From: Rhodopirellula sp. SM50
GTDB taxonomy: Bacteria > Planctomycetota > Planctomycetia > Pirellulales > Pirellulaceae
Assembly: GCF_002289565.1 (NCBI RefSeq)
Contig: NZ_NTFY01000014.1
Coordinates: 1 to 64,000 of the forward strand
Length of the DNA stretch: 64,000 nt
Direction: 5' to 3'
In this document: piece after piece, positions 17,006-25,639 of the stretch
How the letters are laid out: every line of letters begins with the position of its first letter
Position numbering within the stretch: the first letter of the stretch is position 1
Translations under genes and position numbers: made by a program
The notes under the pieces: model-generated
What the model was told of the DNA's origin: nothing
The model's database searches: none
The model's input: the letters and a program-made list of their open reading frames with translations, nothing else

Positions 17006-18592
17006 TCAGGCTTGATTTCGCATCTTTTCGAGCATTTCGCGGTAGTCGACGGTCAACTTCGGCGCGTCTTGATCGGAGGCCTGATCGATGCGATGCGAGC
17101 CACCCGCGGAGGCCGGCTTGATGACCTTGCGGTCCACGTCGATGTCTTCGGTGATCCACAACAGGTCGGTGTCATCCAGCACTGCGGGATCCTCCGCCTC
17201 GGCACCTTGGCCGGGTTCGTCGTACCAGACCACACTTGGAAAATCCTTGCCGGCTTCGGCGACCGGTTCGCCCGCCATCTCTTCCGCGGGGCTGCCCGGC
17301 GACTCCTCCAGCAGCTCAGCGGATGCCGAGTCCTGGATCATTCCCGGTTCTTCGAACATCGCCAGTGAATCAATCTCGGAATACCGCGACGCCGTGTTTT
17401 CGGAAACAAACTGGCTGAGTCCGACGATCTGGGAATGCAACATCGTCTCCAAGTCGACTTCGGACGACTCGTTCGGCTTCGCTTTGACCTGTGCCACTCC
17501 GACTTCGATGTTTTCTTCGTCCTCAAATTCGCCGAACAGGGAGACCGGGTCCGGAACGACAGAGACCGCGGCATCGCTCGGCTCGGATTCGATCGAATCC
17601 TCTGGTTCGTCAACAAACTCTTCCGCCTCCGCAACGGTTGCTTCGGCAGGCTCGGCAGGCTCGGCAGGCGTGGATTCAATCAGATGGTTATCCTCGGCGT
17701 GGACCGCCGGATCGCTCAACTCTCCGAATTCGACGACCGAACATTCCGGTTGCATGCGGGGTTCTTCGATCATCGGGCTGGGCAATTGTTGCAAGCTTGC
17801 CCATGCCTTGTTGACGGTGTGTTCATCGATCAACGTCTCGCCCAACTCGGCGGCGCAATCGATCGCTTCGGTCATCAAATGGTTGATCAACCGGGGGACG
17901 CCGCTGGTGGCGTGGTAGATGGCCGAGATCGCATGGTCGGCGATCGTGTCATCGGACGACGCGTCACAGACTTCGATCGACTGGCGGATGTACTGCCGCG
18001 TTTCCTCGGCATTGAGCGGATGCAGATAACACCGTGCGGTCACACGTTGCACGAACGGTTCCAAAGAAGGTGCCGTCAGCGTTTCGTCCAGTTTGACGCC
18101 ACCGGCGACGACGGCGCTGACCATCGGTTGTCCGCCGCGCATCAGATTGGTCAGGCGTCGAATCGCTTCCAAAACGTCGGTCGTCAAGGAGGCGGCTTCG
18201 TCGATGACCAGCAGCGCGCCGTGTGGTTTTGCATCGGGGCCGCAAAGGCGGTCGTGAATCATCAACTCGAAATCGTCGCGTTTACCGGTTTCCAAGGGCA
18301 CGCCGAGACGGTGCAACAACAATCGATAGAACGCGGTGTCATCGGCGATCGGTGTGTCGCCGAGCGCGACGATGTCATGGGTGGCTGCGAATTCTTTGGC
18401 CAACAACGCACAGACAAGCGACTTGCCGGTGCCGGGCGGCCCGATCACCAACGAGATCGCTTCACGCGCAAGGACGCTGCGTGAAACGCGTGAAAAAGTC
18501 TCCAGCACCGGCCCGACGGGGACGAATCGACTGGCGGACGGAAACCCCGGGAAGGGAGGCAAAACGAAATCGTGCTCGAAGTTTTTCATCAT
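17006..18592 (-). CDS. ExeA/GspA-like AAA+ ATPase with acidic C-terminal region
   Basis: A 528-residue protein. The N-terminal AAA domain has Walker A GPPGTGKS at residues 51-58 and Walker B ALLVIDEAASL. GVPRLINHLMTEAIDCAAE matches the ExeA-family segment that follows sensor 2. ExeA/GspA proteins use ATP hydrolysis in secretion or envelope assembly. Unlike GspA, no peptidoglycan-binding domain or transmembrane helix is visible after the ATPase. Instead the last 250 residues are acidic (Glu/Ser/Pro-rich) and end in a short helix, LTVDYREMLEKMRNQA. Start at 18592 (MMKNFEHDF); the upstream frame to 18652 is less convincing. A membrane protein gene lies about 120 bp upstream on the same strand. 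Substrate or partner unknown. Confidence 0.8.
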   Translation of the reverse strand: MMKNFEHDFVLPPFPGFPSASRFVPVGPVLETFSRVSRSVLAREAISLVIGPPGTGKSLVCALLAKEFAATHDIVALGDTPIADDTAFYRLLLHRLGVPLETGKRDDFELMIHDRLCGPDAKPHGALLVIDEAASLTTDVLEAIRRLTNLMRGGQPMVSAVVAGGVKLDETLTAPSLEPFVQRVTARCYLHPLNAEETRQYIRQSIEVCDASSDDTIADHAISAIYHATSGVPRLINHLMTEAIDCAAELGETLIDEHTVNKAWASLQQLPSPMIEEPRMQPECSVVEFGELSDPAVHAEDNHLIESTPAEPAEPAEATVAEAEEFVDEPEDSIESEPSDAAVSVVPDPVSLFGEFEDEENIEVGVAQVKAKPNESSEVDLETMLHSQIVGLSQFVSENTASRYSEIDSLAMFEEPGMIQDSASAELLEESPGSPAEEMAGEPVAEAGKDFPSVVWYDEPGQGAEAEDPAVLDDTDLLWITEDIDVDRKVIKPASAGGSHRIDQASDQDAPKLTVDYREMLEKMRNQA

Positions 18593-18715
18593 TCGATCGT
18601 GTCCGAGAGGCTTGTGGTTGTGGGGACGGCTTGGCGAAAGCGATCCCTCCAATCGGAATAATCGGCAGAATCTAACGCGAACGTGAGGACTATCTTGGCA
18701 TTCCGACCAGAGGGC

Positions 18716-19504
18716 TCAGAGCCAGACGGCGGCTGCGCTGAGCATCGCCACGACGATCGCGCCGGAAAACGTTCCGATGCGTGCCAGCACGCCGATCGGC
18801 TGTTCCCCGAACGACGTTCCGGTGCGCAGCGGGGCGTGCCGGAGCCAGTGCATGTAACCGCAGGCCGCCGCGATTCCGAGCAGGAAGGCAAAGTGAAATG
18901 CCAATTGAGGCCAACTGGCCGGAGTGACTTGTTCAAACACAACTGGGACGTTGGCGCTCCGCTGCTGGACGGCTTCCATGGACGCTACCGCCGACGCCTT
19001 CACCGTCGACCAATACTTCGCATCGACCGGACTGGTCTCGGGCTGCTCGGCGATGGCATCGATCGATTCGATCGGCTCGGCGTAAGCCGCCTGTTGAATC
19101 ACGTCGGTCGGGTCGCCGATTTCCGTTTCGTAGGAGGCGGTCGTCACCGTGTCCGAAATTGTCGCCGTCATCGGTCTTCGATCTGCACGTTTGACCGGAC
19201 GGGGGACCGAGTCGTTTTGGGCGCGTGCCGGTTGGCTCTTCTCATAAAACTCGGCCACTTCCTTTTGCCATTTCGCGGTGACATATTCGGGATGCGACTC
19301 GGGCATGCTCCAGGTGCGGACCTTTCGTTTCAGCTCATCCAGGCTAGGATCGTCGATCGCGATGCTGTAGGTTTTCCAACCTTGATCGGTCAGATGGCAG
19401 CGAACGATTTGCCGCGGCGACTCGCGGGGCCAGACGGCCAAGGTGATGACGAACGTGGCGGCAAAGGCGAGTGCCAGGTCGACGATGTTGGATCGATCTC
19501 TCAT
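18716..19504 (-). CDS. Membrane protein with N-terminal anchor and C-terminal helices, unknown
   Basis: Read from MRDRSNIVDLALAFAATFVI at 19504. The open frame extends to 19912, but that part lies over trpF on the other strand and reads as a shadow. Of 262 residues, 9-27 form a membrane helix. A soluble region follows with RQIVRCHLTDQGWKTYSIA and SMPESHPEYVTAKWQKEVAE, then a Thr/Ser/Glu/Asp linker. Two C-terminal membrane helices follow (QLAFHFAFLLGIAAACGYMH and GVLARIGTFSGAIVVAMLSA). It precedes the ExeA-like ATPase gene in the same direction, so the two may act together in an envelope complex (inference). Family not recognised. Confidence 0.65.
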   Translation of the reverse strand: MRDRSNIVDLALAFAATFVITLAVWPRESPRQIVRCHLTDQGWKTYSIAIDDPSLDELKRKVRTWSMPESHPEYVTAKWQKEVAEFYEKSQPARAQNDSVPRPVKRADRRPMTATISDTVTTASYETEIGDPTDVIQQAAYAEPIESIDAIAEQPETSPVDAKYWSTVKASAVASMEAVQQRSANVPVVFEQVTPASWPQLAFHFAFLLGIAAACGYMHWLRHAPLRTGTSFGEQPIGVLARIGTFSGAIVVAMLSAAAVWL

Positions 19505-19654
19505 CGCTGGGATGGCTCCGAGGTCTGTTCGCGAAAAAGAAGAGGGCTCCGCCGATGGAGCTCGCTGTTTTCGGGTTATCGACATCACCCGTTGGAGCGG
19601 CCAGCGGAATTGGTGCAGTTTGTCTGGATTGAAGGGATCACTCGGGTAGCAACC

Positions 19655-20311
19655 GTGTTTCGTACAAAAATCTGCGGCGTTCGACTGGAGCAAGACGTGC
19701 GTGCGGTCGATCAATCGGGCGGCGACGCGATCGGGTTGAACTTTTTCCCCAACAGCGTTCGCTACGTCGATCCGCAGTCCGAAGCCACCCAACAGCTGTC
19801 CCGGCTGGCCAACGAACTGGGACTGTTGCGCGTCGGCGTGTTCGTCAATGAGTCCGCCGAACGCATCGCCGCCATCGCCGCGACCGTGGGACTGGACGCC
19901 ATTCAGCTGCACGGGGACGAACCGATCGAGTTGGCCGAGAAGCTGCGCTCGTTGGGGTGGCCCGTGCTGCGGGCCATCAAGTTGCCACGGGGTGCGTTTG
20001 CCCCGGAGCTGATGGAGGAACGGTCAGCCGCCTGGGTCGCGATCGGCTGCCAGTTGTTGTTGGATGTGGATGCCGGTGCGGCGCATGGGGGCAGCGGCAA
20101 GACCTTGGACTGGCCCTCGGTGGCTTCATGGGCACACCACCATCCGTCGGTCGGCTGGACACTCGCGGGTGGTTTGAAACCGGAGAATGTCCGTCAGGCG
20201 ATCGATGCCACCGGAGCGGTTTCGGTAGACACCGCCAGCGGCGTCGAATGCCCGCGAGGCGTCAAGAACGAATCTCGGATCAAAGCCTTCATCGCCGCGG
20301 CGACGGGGTAA
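19655..20311 (+). CDS. trpF: Phosphoribosylanthranilate isomerase
   Basis: Third step of tryptophan synthesis from anthranilate: an Amadori rearrangement of N-(5-phosphoribosyl)anthranilate to CdRP. The 218-residue TIM barrel starts at a GTG giving VFRTKICGVR, whose Cys is the conserved catalytic residue. It continues with DAIGLNFFPNSVRYVDP, VGVFVNE, DAIQLHGDE, LLLDVDAGAAHGGSGKTLDW with the catalytic Asp, TLAGGLKPENV and VDTASGVECPRGVKN. The open frame extends far upstream to 18683, but that part overlaps another gene and is not coding. It is divergent from the membrane-protein gene at 19504, with no other trp gene nearby, so it is a stand-alone trpF. Confidence 0.96.
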   Translation: MFRTKICGVRLEQDVRAVDQSGGDAIGLNFFPNSVRYVDPQSEATQQLSRLANELGLLRVGVFVNESAERIAAIAATVGLDAIQLHGDEPIELAEKLRSLGWPVLRAIKLPRGAFAPELMEERSAAWVAIGCQLLLDVDAGAAHGGSGKTLDWPSVASWAHHHPSVGWTLAGGLKPENVRQAIDATGAVSVDTASGVECPRGVKNESRIKAFIAAATG

Positions 20312-21164
20312 CGGCGATGGCAAATCAGCCGATCGGGGCCGGCCGACGGTCCCACCGCCTGCCACGGGCATGCGGCAGATTTGAGATTTGAGATTTGCTG
20401 CCGCAACTCTGATCGACGGATGTCATTGAGTTTATTTTGCGACGGTGTTTGAGGCCCGGAGCGGGGTGTTCGTGTTGGCGGTTGTCGTCGATGACATGAC
20501 CCCGATGGGGTCAAAGCCGGTAGCCGGAGGTGAGCGCAGCGACACCTCCGGAAATCCGTCAACAGGCGTGACGCGACCCCGGAGGGTGTCGAAGCAAATG
20601 GGGTTCGAACCTTGTAACCCGGCTTGCTGCCTTGTGTGAACGATCATCTCTATCAGCAAGGCGATCTGGGGCACCGCCGGCGGATCGATTCGCTACGACC
20701 CCGTCCGTGGTCGAGGGGATTCGGCAATCCGTATCCCGGAGGTGGCGCTGCGCTGACCTCCGGCTAATTGCTGAAATCCCTCCGGGATACTGGAATCGCG
20801 GACGCTCTCGGTGGACACAAACGGGGTGGTTGCTGTTGCCGGCAGGCCGCGAGCCCTCTGGTACTCCAGGCCACAGAGGCCTGCCACGCGACGCCCCTCG
20901 CTCACGCGTCGGTCCACCACCAGGGGCTTTTCGGGTTCTTTTTGACCAGGCCCGGTGCCCAAAAAACGATCCCTCGCTAAACTACGCGGCTCAATCGAGT
21001 TGAATGGTCCGGCAGGTGCCGGCGCTCGATTCAGCCGTTTTCGATGGTTCGAAGACGGTTTGCAATCGCGTTCGGGGAGCGCGTGCCAGCGGGAGTCCCT
21101 GTGGTAGGTTCGTAGCCCCTCATACGTGAGTGAATTTGATTCACCACACTTTAGGAGTTTACCC
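20312..21164. other. Intergenic region upstream of ahcY
   Basis: About 850 bp without a supported gene. Contains family-D repeats near 20524-20550 and at 20734-20789. It is the upstream region of ahcY, but no SAH riboswitch could be identified by eye. Confidence 0.55.
20734..20789. repeat. Dispersed palindromic repeat, family D, copy 2
   Basis: CCCGGAGGTGGCGCTGCGCT then GACCTCCGGC, and GCTGAAATCCCTCCGGGAT. It differs from the copy at 16871 at only a few positions plus the spacer. Confidence 0.75.
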
Positions 21165-22511
21165 GTGTCGCAAGTCGATACCGAACGATTGCCTTACAAG
21201 GTCAAGGATCTCTCGTTGGCCGAGTATGGCCGCAAAGAGATCAATCTGGCCGAGACCGAAATGCCGGGCCTGATGGCGCTGCGCAAGAAGTACGGCAAAG
21301 AAAAACCACTGGCAGGGGCCCGCATCGCCGGCTGTCTGCACATGACGATTCAGACGGCGGTCTTGATCGAGACGCTGATTGAGCTCGGCGCCGAGGTGAC
21401 TTGGAGCAGCTGCAATATTTTCAGCACCCAAGACCACGCGGCTGCCGCGATCGCCGCCGCCGGAATTCCCGTCTACGCCTGGAAAGGAATGACGGAAGAA
21501 GAATTCGACTGGTGCATCGAGCAGACCCTGACGTTCCCGTCGGGAGGAAAGCTGAACATGATCCTGGACGATGGCGGTGACTTGACCGCGATGGTTCACG
21601 ACCGCTTCCCCGAGTTGCTCGATGACATCTACGGCATCAGCGAAGAAACGACGGCCGGCATCCACCGCCTGGAAGTCCTCAATCGCTCCGGCAAGTTGCA
21701 GGTTCCGGCGATCAACGTCAACGACAGTGCGACCAAGAGCAAGTTCGACAACCTGTACGGCTGCCGCGAATCGCTGGCCGACGGCGTCAAACGAGCCACC
21801 GACGTCATGTTGGCCGGAAAGGTCGCCGTGGTCTGCGGCTACGGTGACGTCGGAAAGGGTTGCGCCCACAGCCTGCAACGCTACGGCTGTCGCGTACTGG
21901 TGACCGAGATCGATCCGATCAACGCCCTGCAGGCCGCGATGGAAGGCTTCGAAGTGACCACCATGGAAGAGGCCTGCAAAGAAGGCCGACTCTATGTCAC
22001 CACGACGGGCAACAAAGACATCATCCTGGGCGAGCACATGAAGCAGATGCCCGAGGACGCGATCTGCTGCAACATCGGCCACTTCGATACCGAAATCGAC
22101 GTGGCGTGGTTGGAGAACGAAGTCGAGCAAGGCCGGGCGACCAAGGACGAGATCAAGCCGGCCGACGTCGGTGCCGTGGACCGGTACACCTTCAAGGACA
22201 CCGGACGCAGCGTGATCATTCTGGCCAAGGGCCGTCTGGTAAACCTGGGCTGCGCCACCGGCCACCCCAGCTTTGTGATGAGCACCTCGTTCACCAACCA
22301 AGTGCTCGCACAGATGGAACTTTGGGGCAGCAAGGACACCAAGTCCTACAGCGTCGCCGTTCACATGCTGCCCAAAAAGCTGGACGAGGAAGTCGCCCGA
22401 CTGCACCTCGATCAACTGGGCGTCAAACTGACCCGGCTGTCCAAAGAACAAGCCGAGTACATGGGCGTCGAGGTCGACGGCCCCTTCAAACCGGATCACT
22501 ACCGCTATTGA
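21165..22511 (+). CDS. ahcY: Adenosylhomocysteinase (S-adenosyl-L-homocysteine hydrolase)
   Basis: Splits S-adenosylhomocysteine to adenosine and homocysteine in the methyl cycle, using tightly bound NAD. GTG start at 21165 (then [15 protein letters not shown]) with AGGAG 9 nt upstream; the longer open frame from 21126 lacks this signal. Visible family blocks: [16 protein letters not shown] (substrate His), [48 protein letters not shown], the Rossmann loop [27 protein letters not shown] and the C-terminal [12 protein letters not shown] with the conserved Lys and Tyr that reach the NAD site. 448 aa is standard. It is followed by a strong intrinsic terminator and stands as a single-gene unit. 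Confidence 0.98.
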   Translation: MSQVDTERLPYKVKDLSLAEYGRKEINLAETEMPGLMALRKKYGKEKPLAGARIAGCLHMTIQTAVLIETLIELGAEVTWSSCNIFSTQDHAAAAIAAAGIPVYAWKGMTEEEFDWCIEQTLTFPSGGKLNMILDDGGDLTAMVHDRFPELLDDIYGISEETTAGIHRLEVLNRSGKLQVPAINVNDSATKSKFDNLYGCRESLADGVKRATDVMLAGKVAVVCGYGDVGKGCAHSLQRYGCRVLVTEIDPINALQAAMEGFEVTTMEEACKEGRLYVTTTGNKDIILGEHMKQMPEDAICCNIGHFDTEIDVAWLENEVEQGRATKDEIKPADVGAVDRYTFKDTGRSVIILAKGRLVNLGCATGHPSFVMSTSFTNQVLAQMELWGSKDTKSYSVAVHMLPKKLDEEVARLHLDQLGVKLTRLSKEQAEYMGVEVDGPFKPDHYRY

Positions 22512-22547
22512 TCCGGCGTTGAGTCCTCGGTTCTAAATCTCAAGTCG

Positions 22548-22583
22548 ACTCGCTGCGGGGACTGGCCCCGCAGCGAGTTTTTT
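22548..22583 (+). terminator. Intrinsic terminator after ahcY
   Basis: ACTCGCTGCGGGG (22548-22560) and CCCCGCAGCGAGT (22566-22578) form a 13-bp GC-rich stem with a 5-nt loop, followed by TTTTTTATT. It is about 37 bp past the ahcY stop codon. Confidence 0.93.
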
Positions 22584-22694
22584 ATTGCGCCCGAGTGCCG
22601 CGAGGCATGCGATTATCGTTGCCATCGGGCAACAGGGGCACACCGAGCGGTTCGCCATCGGCGATCGAAAGGCGAGGAGGATGGGTTTCGTCGC

Positions 22695-22818
22695 TGGGGC
22701 GGAGAGTTTGCCTGGGGTGGAGGGCTTGCCTGGGGTGGAGGGTTTGCTTGGGGTGGAGGGTTTGCTTGGGTGGCGGGTTTGCTTGGGGTGGAGGGTTTGC
22801 TTGGGTGGAGGGTTTGCC
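22695..22818. repeat. Tandem repeat of a GGGTGGAGGGTTTGCTTG-like unit
   Basis: About seven imperfect copies of a 17-18-bp G-rich unit; the strand is markedly G/T-skewed. G-runs of three to four at regular spacing could form G-quadruplexes (inference). Confidence 0.85.
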
Positions 22819-22832
22819 ACTGCGATCGCTGG

Positions 22833-23162
22833 CAGTACCAGTACTCAGTACCCAGTACCCAGTACTCAGTACCCAGTACTCAGTACCCAGTACCCAGTAC
22901 CCAGTACTCAGTACTCAGTACCCAGTACCCAGTACCCAGTACTCAGTACTCAGTACCCAGTACTCAGTACCCAGTACCCAGTACTCAGTACCCAGTACTC
23001 AGTACTCAGTACCCAGTACCCAGTACCCAGTACTCAGTACTCAGTACCCAGTACCCAGTACCCAGTACCCAGTACTCAGTACTCAGTACTCAGTACTCAG
23101 TACTCAGTACTCAGTACTCAGTACTCAGTACTCAGTACTCAGTACTCAGTACTCAGTACTCA
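22833..23162. repeat. Heptamer tandem array (CAGTACY), about 47 copies
   Basis: About 330 bp of 7-bp units, either CAGTACC or CAGTACT. In the first two thirds the two variants alternate irregularly; from about 23073 the array becomes almost uniform CAGTACT. GTAC palindromes recur every 7 bp. It lies between ahcY and parAB. Confidence 0.97.
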
Positions 23163-23206
23163 CTCCCCACTCCCCCCCTCCCATCCCGACTTCCCGCGTC
23201 AACCCC

Positions 23207-23240
23207 AGTTTCTTGTGAAACCGACCTTGTTTCACCAGAG
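23207..23240. promoter_or_regulatory. parS-like palindromes upstream of parA
   Basis: GTTTCTTGTGAAAC (23208-23221) matches the core of the bacterial parS consensus GTTTCACGTGAAAC except at the two central-left bases. TGTTTCAC follows at 23228-23235 as a perfect half site. Both are within 110 bp of the parA start, where ParB-binding sites commonly lie. Degenerate, hence moderate confidence. Confidence 0.45.
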
Positions 23241-23313
23241 TGACATTGCCTAGTTTCCCGCGAAACGAGAACCGCTGTTCGGTTCGAAACTGTTTCTTTT
23301 GGGAACTTGGGCC

Positions 23314-24060
23314 GTGGGACGAATCCTTTGCGTTGTGAACCAGAAAGGCGGGGTCGGCAAGACGACCACCGCCGTGAATCTGGCGGCGGCGCTCTCGATT
23401 GCCGAACAGTCCTGCCTGTTGCTGGACATGGACCCGCAGTGCAACGCGACCAGCTCCCTCGGTCAGGAGCCGACCAATGGACACGCCCTGGTCAGCGACG
23501 TCTCGATTGCCGAATCGATCGTCCCGACGAGCCAGGCCAAGCTTTCGCTGCTGCCGGGCAGCCGCACATTCCAAGACATTGATCTGTTGGCGACCTCGGA
23601 CGACCAGCAATCGATGCGCGTCCGCAAGCATCTCGACAGCGTGCTGGACGAGTATGACTTTGTCTTGATCGATTGCCCGCCCAGCGTCGGCGAACTGACG
23701 CAAACGGCTCTCGCGGCCAGCACCGAAGTGTTGATACCGATCCAGTGCGAATACTTCGCCATGGAAGGGCTGACCCAACTGATCAAAACCATTCGCAAGG
23801 TCATTGTCGCCACCGACGGCAGACTGACCTTTGGCGGGATCCTGCTGACCATGTACGATCCCGGTCTGGAACTGACTCGCGAAGTGGACCAGGAGGTCCG
23901 CGAGTTTTTCGGTGATATCGTCTTTGAATCCGTCGTGCCGCGGGACGTTTCGCTCAGCGAAGCTCCCAGTCACGGCAAAAGTGTTTTCCACTACGCCCCG
24001 CGATCCCGCGGAGCGTTCGCTTATACGCAGTTGTGCATGGAGGTGCTACAGCGTGACTAG
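23314..24060 (+). CDS. parA: ParA/Soj-type chromosome-partitioning ATPase
   Basis: A 248-residue Walker ATPase that, with ParB and parS, segregates chromosome origins by ATP-dependent DNA binding. GTG start at 23314 gives GRILCVVNQKGGVGKTTTAV, the deviant Walker A (KGGVGKTT) near residues 10-18 at the usual distance from the start; a TTG at 23299 is the alternative. Also visible: LLLDMDPQCNATSSLG, FVLIDCPPSVGELTQTAL (Walker B), IPIQCEYFAMEGLTQL and VVPRDVSLSEAPSHGKSV. All are hallmarks of the short chromosomal ParA class without an N-terminal HTH. It overlaps parB by 8 nt, so the two are translationally coupled. Degenerate parS sites lie just upstream. Confidence 0.95.
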   Translation: MGRILCVVNQKGGVGKTTTAVNLAAALSIAEQSCLLLDMDPQCNATSSLGQEPTNGHALVSDVSIAESIVPTSQAKLSLLPGSRTFQDIDLLATSDDQQSMRVRKHLDSVLDEYDFVLIDCPPSVGELTQTALAASTEVLIPIQCEYFAMEGLTQLIKTIRKVIVATDGRLTFGGILLTMYDPGLELTREVDQEVREFFGDIVFESVVPRDVSLSEAPSHGKSVFHYAPRSRGAFAYTQLCMEVLQRD

Positions 24061-25036
24061 TTCATCTGCCGGGACAAAAGATCGTCGCTTGGGAAAAGGG
24101 TTGGCCGCATTGCTCGGCAGCCCGATGGACGAGGATGGCATGCTCTCCGAAGGCGAATCCCAGCGAGCCCCGTCTCGCGAAGGCGATTCAGCCGGCGTCC
24201 AAACGCTGTCGTTGCCGGTCAACGAGATCGAGAACAACCCCTTCCAGCCTCGACGGGAATTCAATCCCGACGAGATCGCCTCGCTGGCCGAGAGTATCAA
24301 GAGCCATCAACAGCTGCAGCCGATTCTGGTTCGTATCGTCGACGGTCGCTACCAGCTGATCAGCGGCGAACGGCGATTACGGGCGACGATCCACGCCGGC
24401 ATGGACACGATCCGTGCGGAGGTTCGCGAAGCCGATGATCGTCTGGTCGCGGAATTGGCCATCATCGAGAACCTGCAACGCAAGGACCTCAACCCGATCG
24501 AAAAAGCACTCTCCTTCAAACGTTACATCGACGAGCACAAATGCAAACAGGATGACCTGGCGCGGCGGCTGAGCATCGACCGCAGCACGATCGCCAACCT
24601 GATGCGTCTGCTCGAATTGCCCGAAAGCGTGCTGGATCTGTTGCAAGCCGGCAAAATCACCGCCGGACACGCACGCGCCCTGTTGCCGATCGGCGACGAG
24701 CAGGTCCAAACCACGACCGCCAAAAAGATCATGGACGAGCGGATCAGTGTCCGGGCCACCGAAAGCCTGGTCGCGGAAATGCTGAAGGCCGAGGAGGACC
24801 AGGAGACCGGTCGCAAAGTCACCAACGCGACGCGGCAAAAGCGCCGCCAGACGTCCCCGCACATCGAAGCGATGCAGCAGGAATTCCGAATGGTGTTCGG
24901 CACCAAAGTCGAAATCAAAAGCAGCGCTCGTGGCCGCGGCAAGATCACCATCCACTTCAGCGATGGAGAAGAATTCGAACGGCTCCGCGCCATGCTGACC
25001 GCCGAATCGCGACCGCAACTGCGCGTGGCCGGCTAG
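24053..25036 (+). CDS. parB: ParB/Spo0J-type chromosome-partitioning protein
   Basis: A 327-residue DNA-binding CTPase clamp that loads at parS. GTG start at 24053 inside the end of parA, with GGAGG 9 nt upstream. N-terminus RRLGKGLAALLG is the ParA-stimulating motif found in chromosomal ParB. ParB core: LPVNEIENNPFQPRREF, SIKSHQQLQPILVR, YQLISGERRLRA (the GERRxRA nucleotide-binding box) and AELAIIENLQRKDLNPIEKA. The HTH follows with DDLARRLSIDRSTIANLMRL. The C-terminal dimer segment ends GKITIHFSDGEEFERL. Complete, normal length. Confidence 0.95.
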   Translation: MTSSSAGTKDRRLGKGLAALLGSPMDEDGMLSEGESQRAPSREGDSAGVQTLSLPVNEIENNPFQPRREFNPDEIASLAESIKSHQQLQPILVRIVDGRYQLISGERRLRATIHAGMDTIRAEVREADDRLVAELAIIENLQRKDLNPIEKALSFKRYIDEHKCKQDDLARRLSIDRSTIANLMRLLELPESVLDLLQAGKITAGHARALLPIGDEQVQTTTAKKIMDERISVRATESLVAEMLKAEEDQETGRKVTNATRQKRRQTSPHIEAMQQEFRMVFGTKVEIKSSARGRGKITIHFSDGEEFERLRAMLTAESRPQLRVAG

Positions 25037-25203
25037 AGCGTTGCCGCGACGTACCAAGGCGACCGCCCGCGGTGTGCCTGCCCCGCGCTTCGATCGAGCC
25101 TGCTGCACCGAGGTCGTGCAGTTTTAAAGTCGTCGATCGTAAAGGGTTTTCGTCACTCTCCCCCTGGGCATCGTTGTCTACGCAAGTTGCAAGAATCGAA
25201 GTC

Positions 25204-25335
25204 ACCCTCCCTCTGGGAGGGTCGCGGAGGAGTTTACGACGACGCGGGGAGGGTCTATGTGGCTGGGAATTTTGCAGCGACGATGGCTCGACCCTCCCCT
25301 CGCTGCGCTCGACCCTCCCTGCCAGGGAGGGTTTC
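25204..25335. repeat. GGGAGGG hairpin repeat, possible parAB terminator
   Basis: ACCCTCCC/GGGAGGGT hairpins occur at 25204-25222 (8-bp stem) and 25312-25332 (9-bp stem, loop GCC, followed by TTCTT), with additional GACCCTCCC copies between. The second could terminate parAB transcription, though the T-tract is weak. Confidence 0.55.
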
Positions 25336-25594
25336 TTAAGATGTGTAAAGACCAATGCCCCCAGGGTTGGCGTTTTTGCTTGGGGTCGCCCATCGAGAGT
25401 GAAGTGAACGCCGCGATTCACCGGTCGACCTTTCCTCACTTCGCTCGCCCCTCCTACCAGGATGGAGACGTTCAAACTGCACGACCCGCACTCGGGCGGG
25501 TGAATTGCCAAGAGTCTTGACGACTTTTTCTGCGGCAAGCCGGCAAACCCCTCTCCGCGACCGTTAACGACCTCGTCTCGGGGCAATCGTGCCC

Positions 25595-25600
25595 TATAAT
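25595..25600 (+). promoter_or_regulatory. Perfect -10 box ahead of the NfeD-type gene
   Basis: TATAAT at 25595-25600; the -35 position 17 bp upstream (CTCGTC) is poor. Transcription starting near 25607 would exclude the earlier in-frame GTG at 25589 and favours the GTG at 25640 as the start codon. Confidence 0.4.
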
Positions 25601-25639
25601 CACTCGTGCGTCGTTTCTGTCGTCTTTGGAGTGGGTGTC

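Larger units (their letters stand above)
22512..23313. other. Intergenic region with terminator, minisatellite, heptamer array and parS-like sites
   Basis: No real gene. In order: the ahcY terminator, a GGGTGGAGGGTTTGCTT tandem repeat, the CAGTACY heptamer array, and two parS-like palindromes just before parA. The long plus-strand frames here (22585-23253) only translate repeats. Confidence 0.75.
25037..25639. other. Intergenic region after parB
   Basis: About 600 bp with no supported gene. Contains CCCTCCC/GGGAGGG hairpins at 25204-25222 and 25312-25332, and a TATAAT box (25595-25600) ahead of the NfeD-type gene. Confidence 0.6.

Noticed and set aside
18683-19654. N-terminal extension of trpF
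   Set aside because: The region overlaps the minus-strand membrane protein gene and lacks similarity to TrpF, which begins at the KICGVR strand.
20990-21164. SAH riboswitch upstream of ahcY
   Set aside because: No recognisable consensus pairing by eye; a covariance search would be needed to revisit it.
22833-23162. CRISPR array
   Set aside because: Unit is 7 bp with no unique spacers and no cas genes.
22585-23253. Plus-strand frames reading VPSTQYS repeats
   Set aside because: They translate the 7-bp array in three frames; no start signal or domain.
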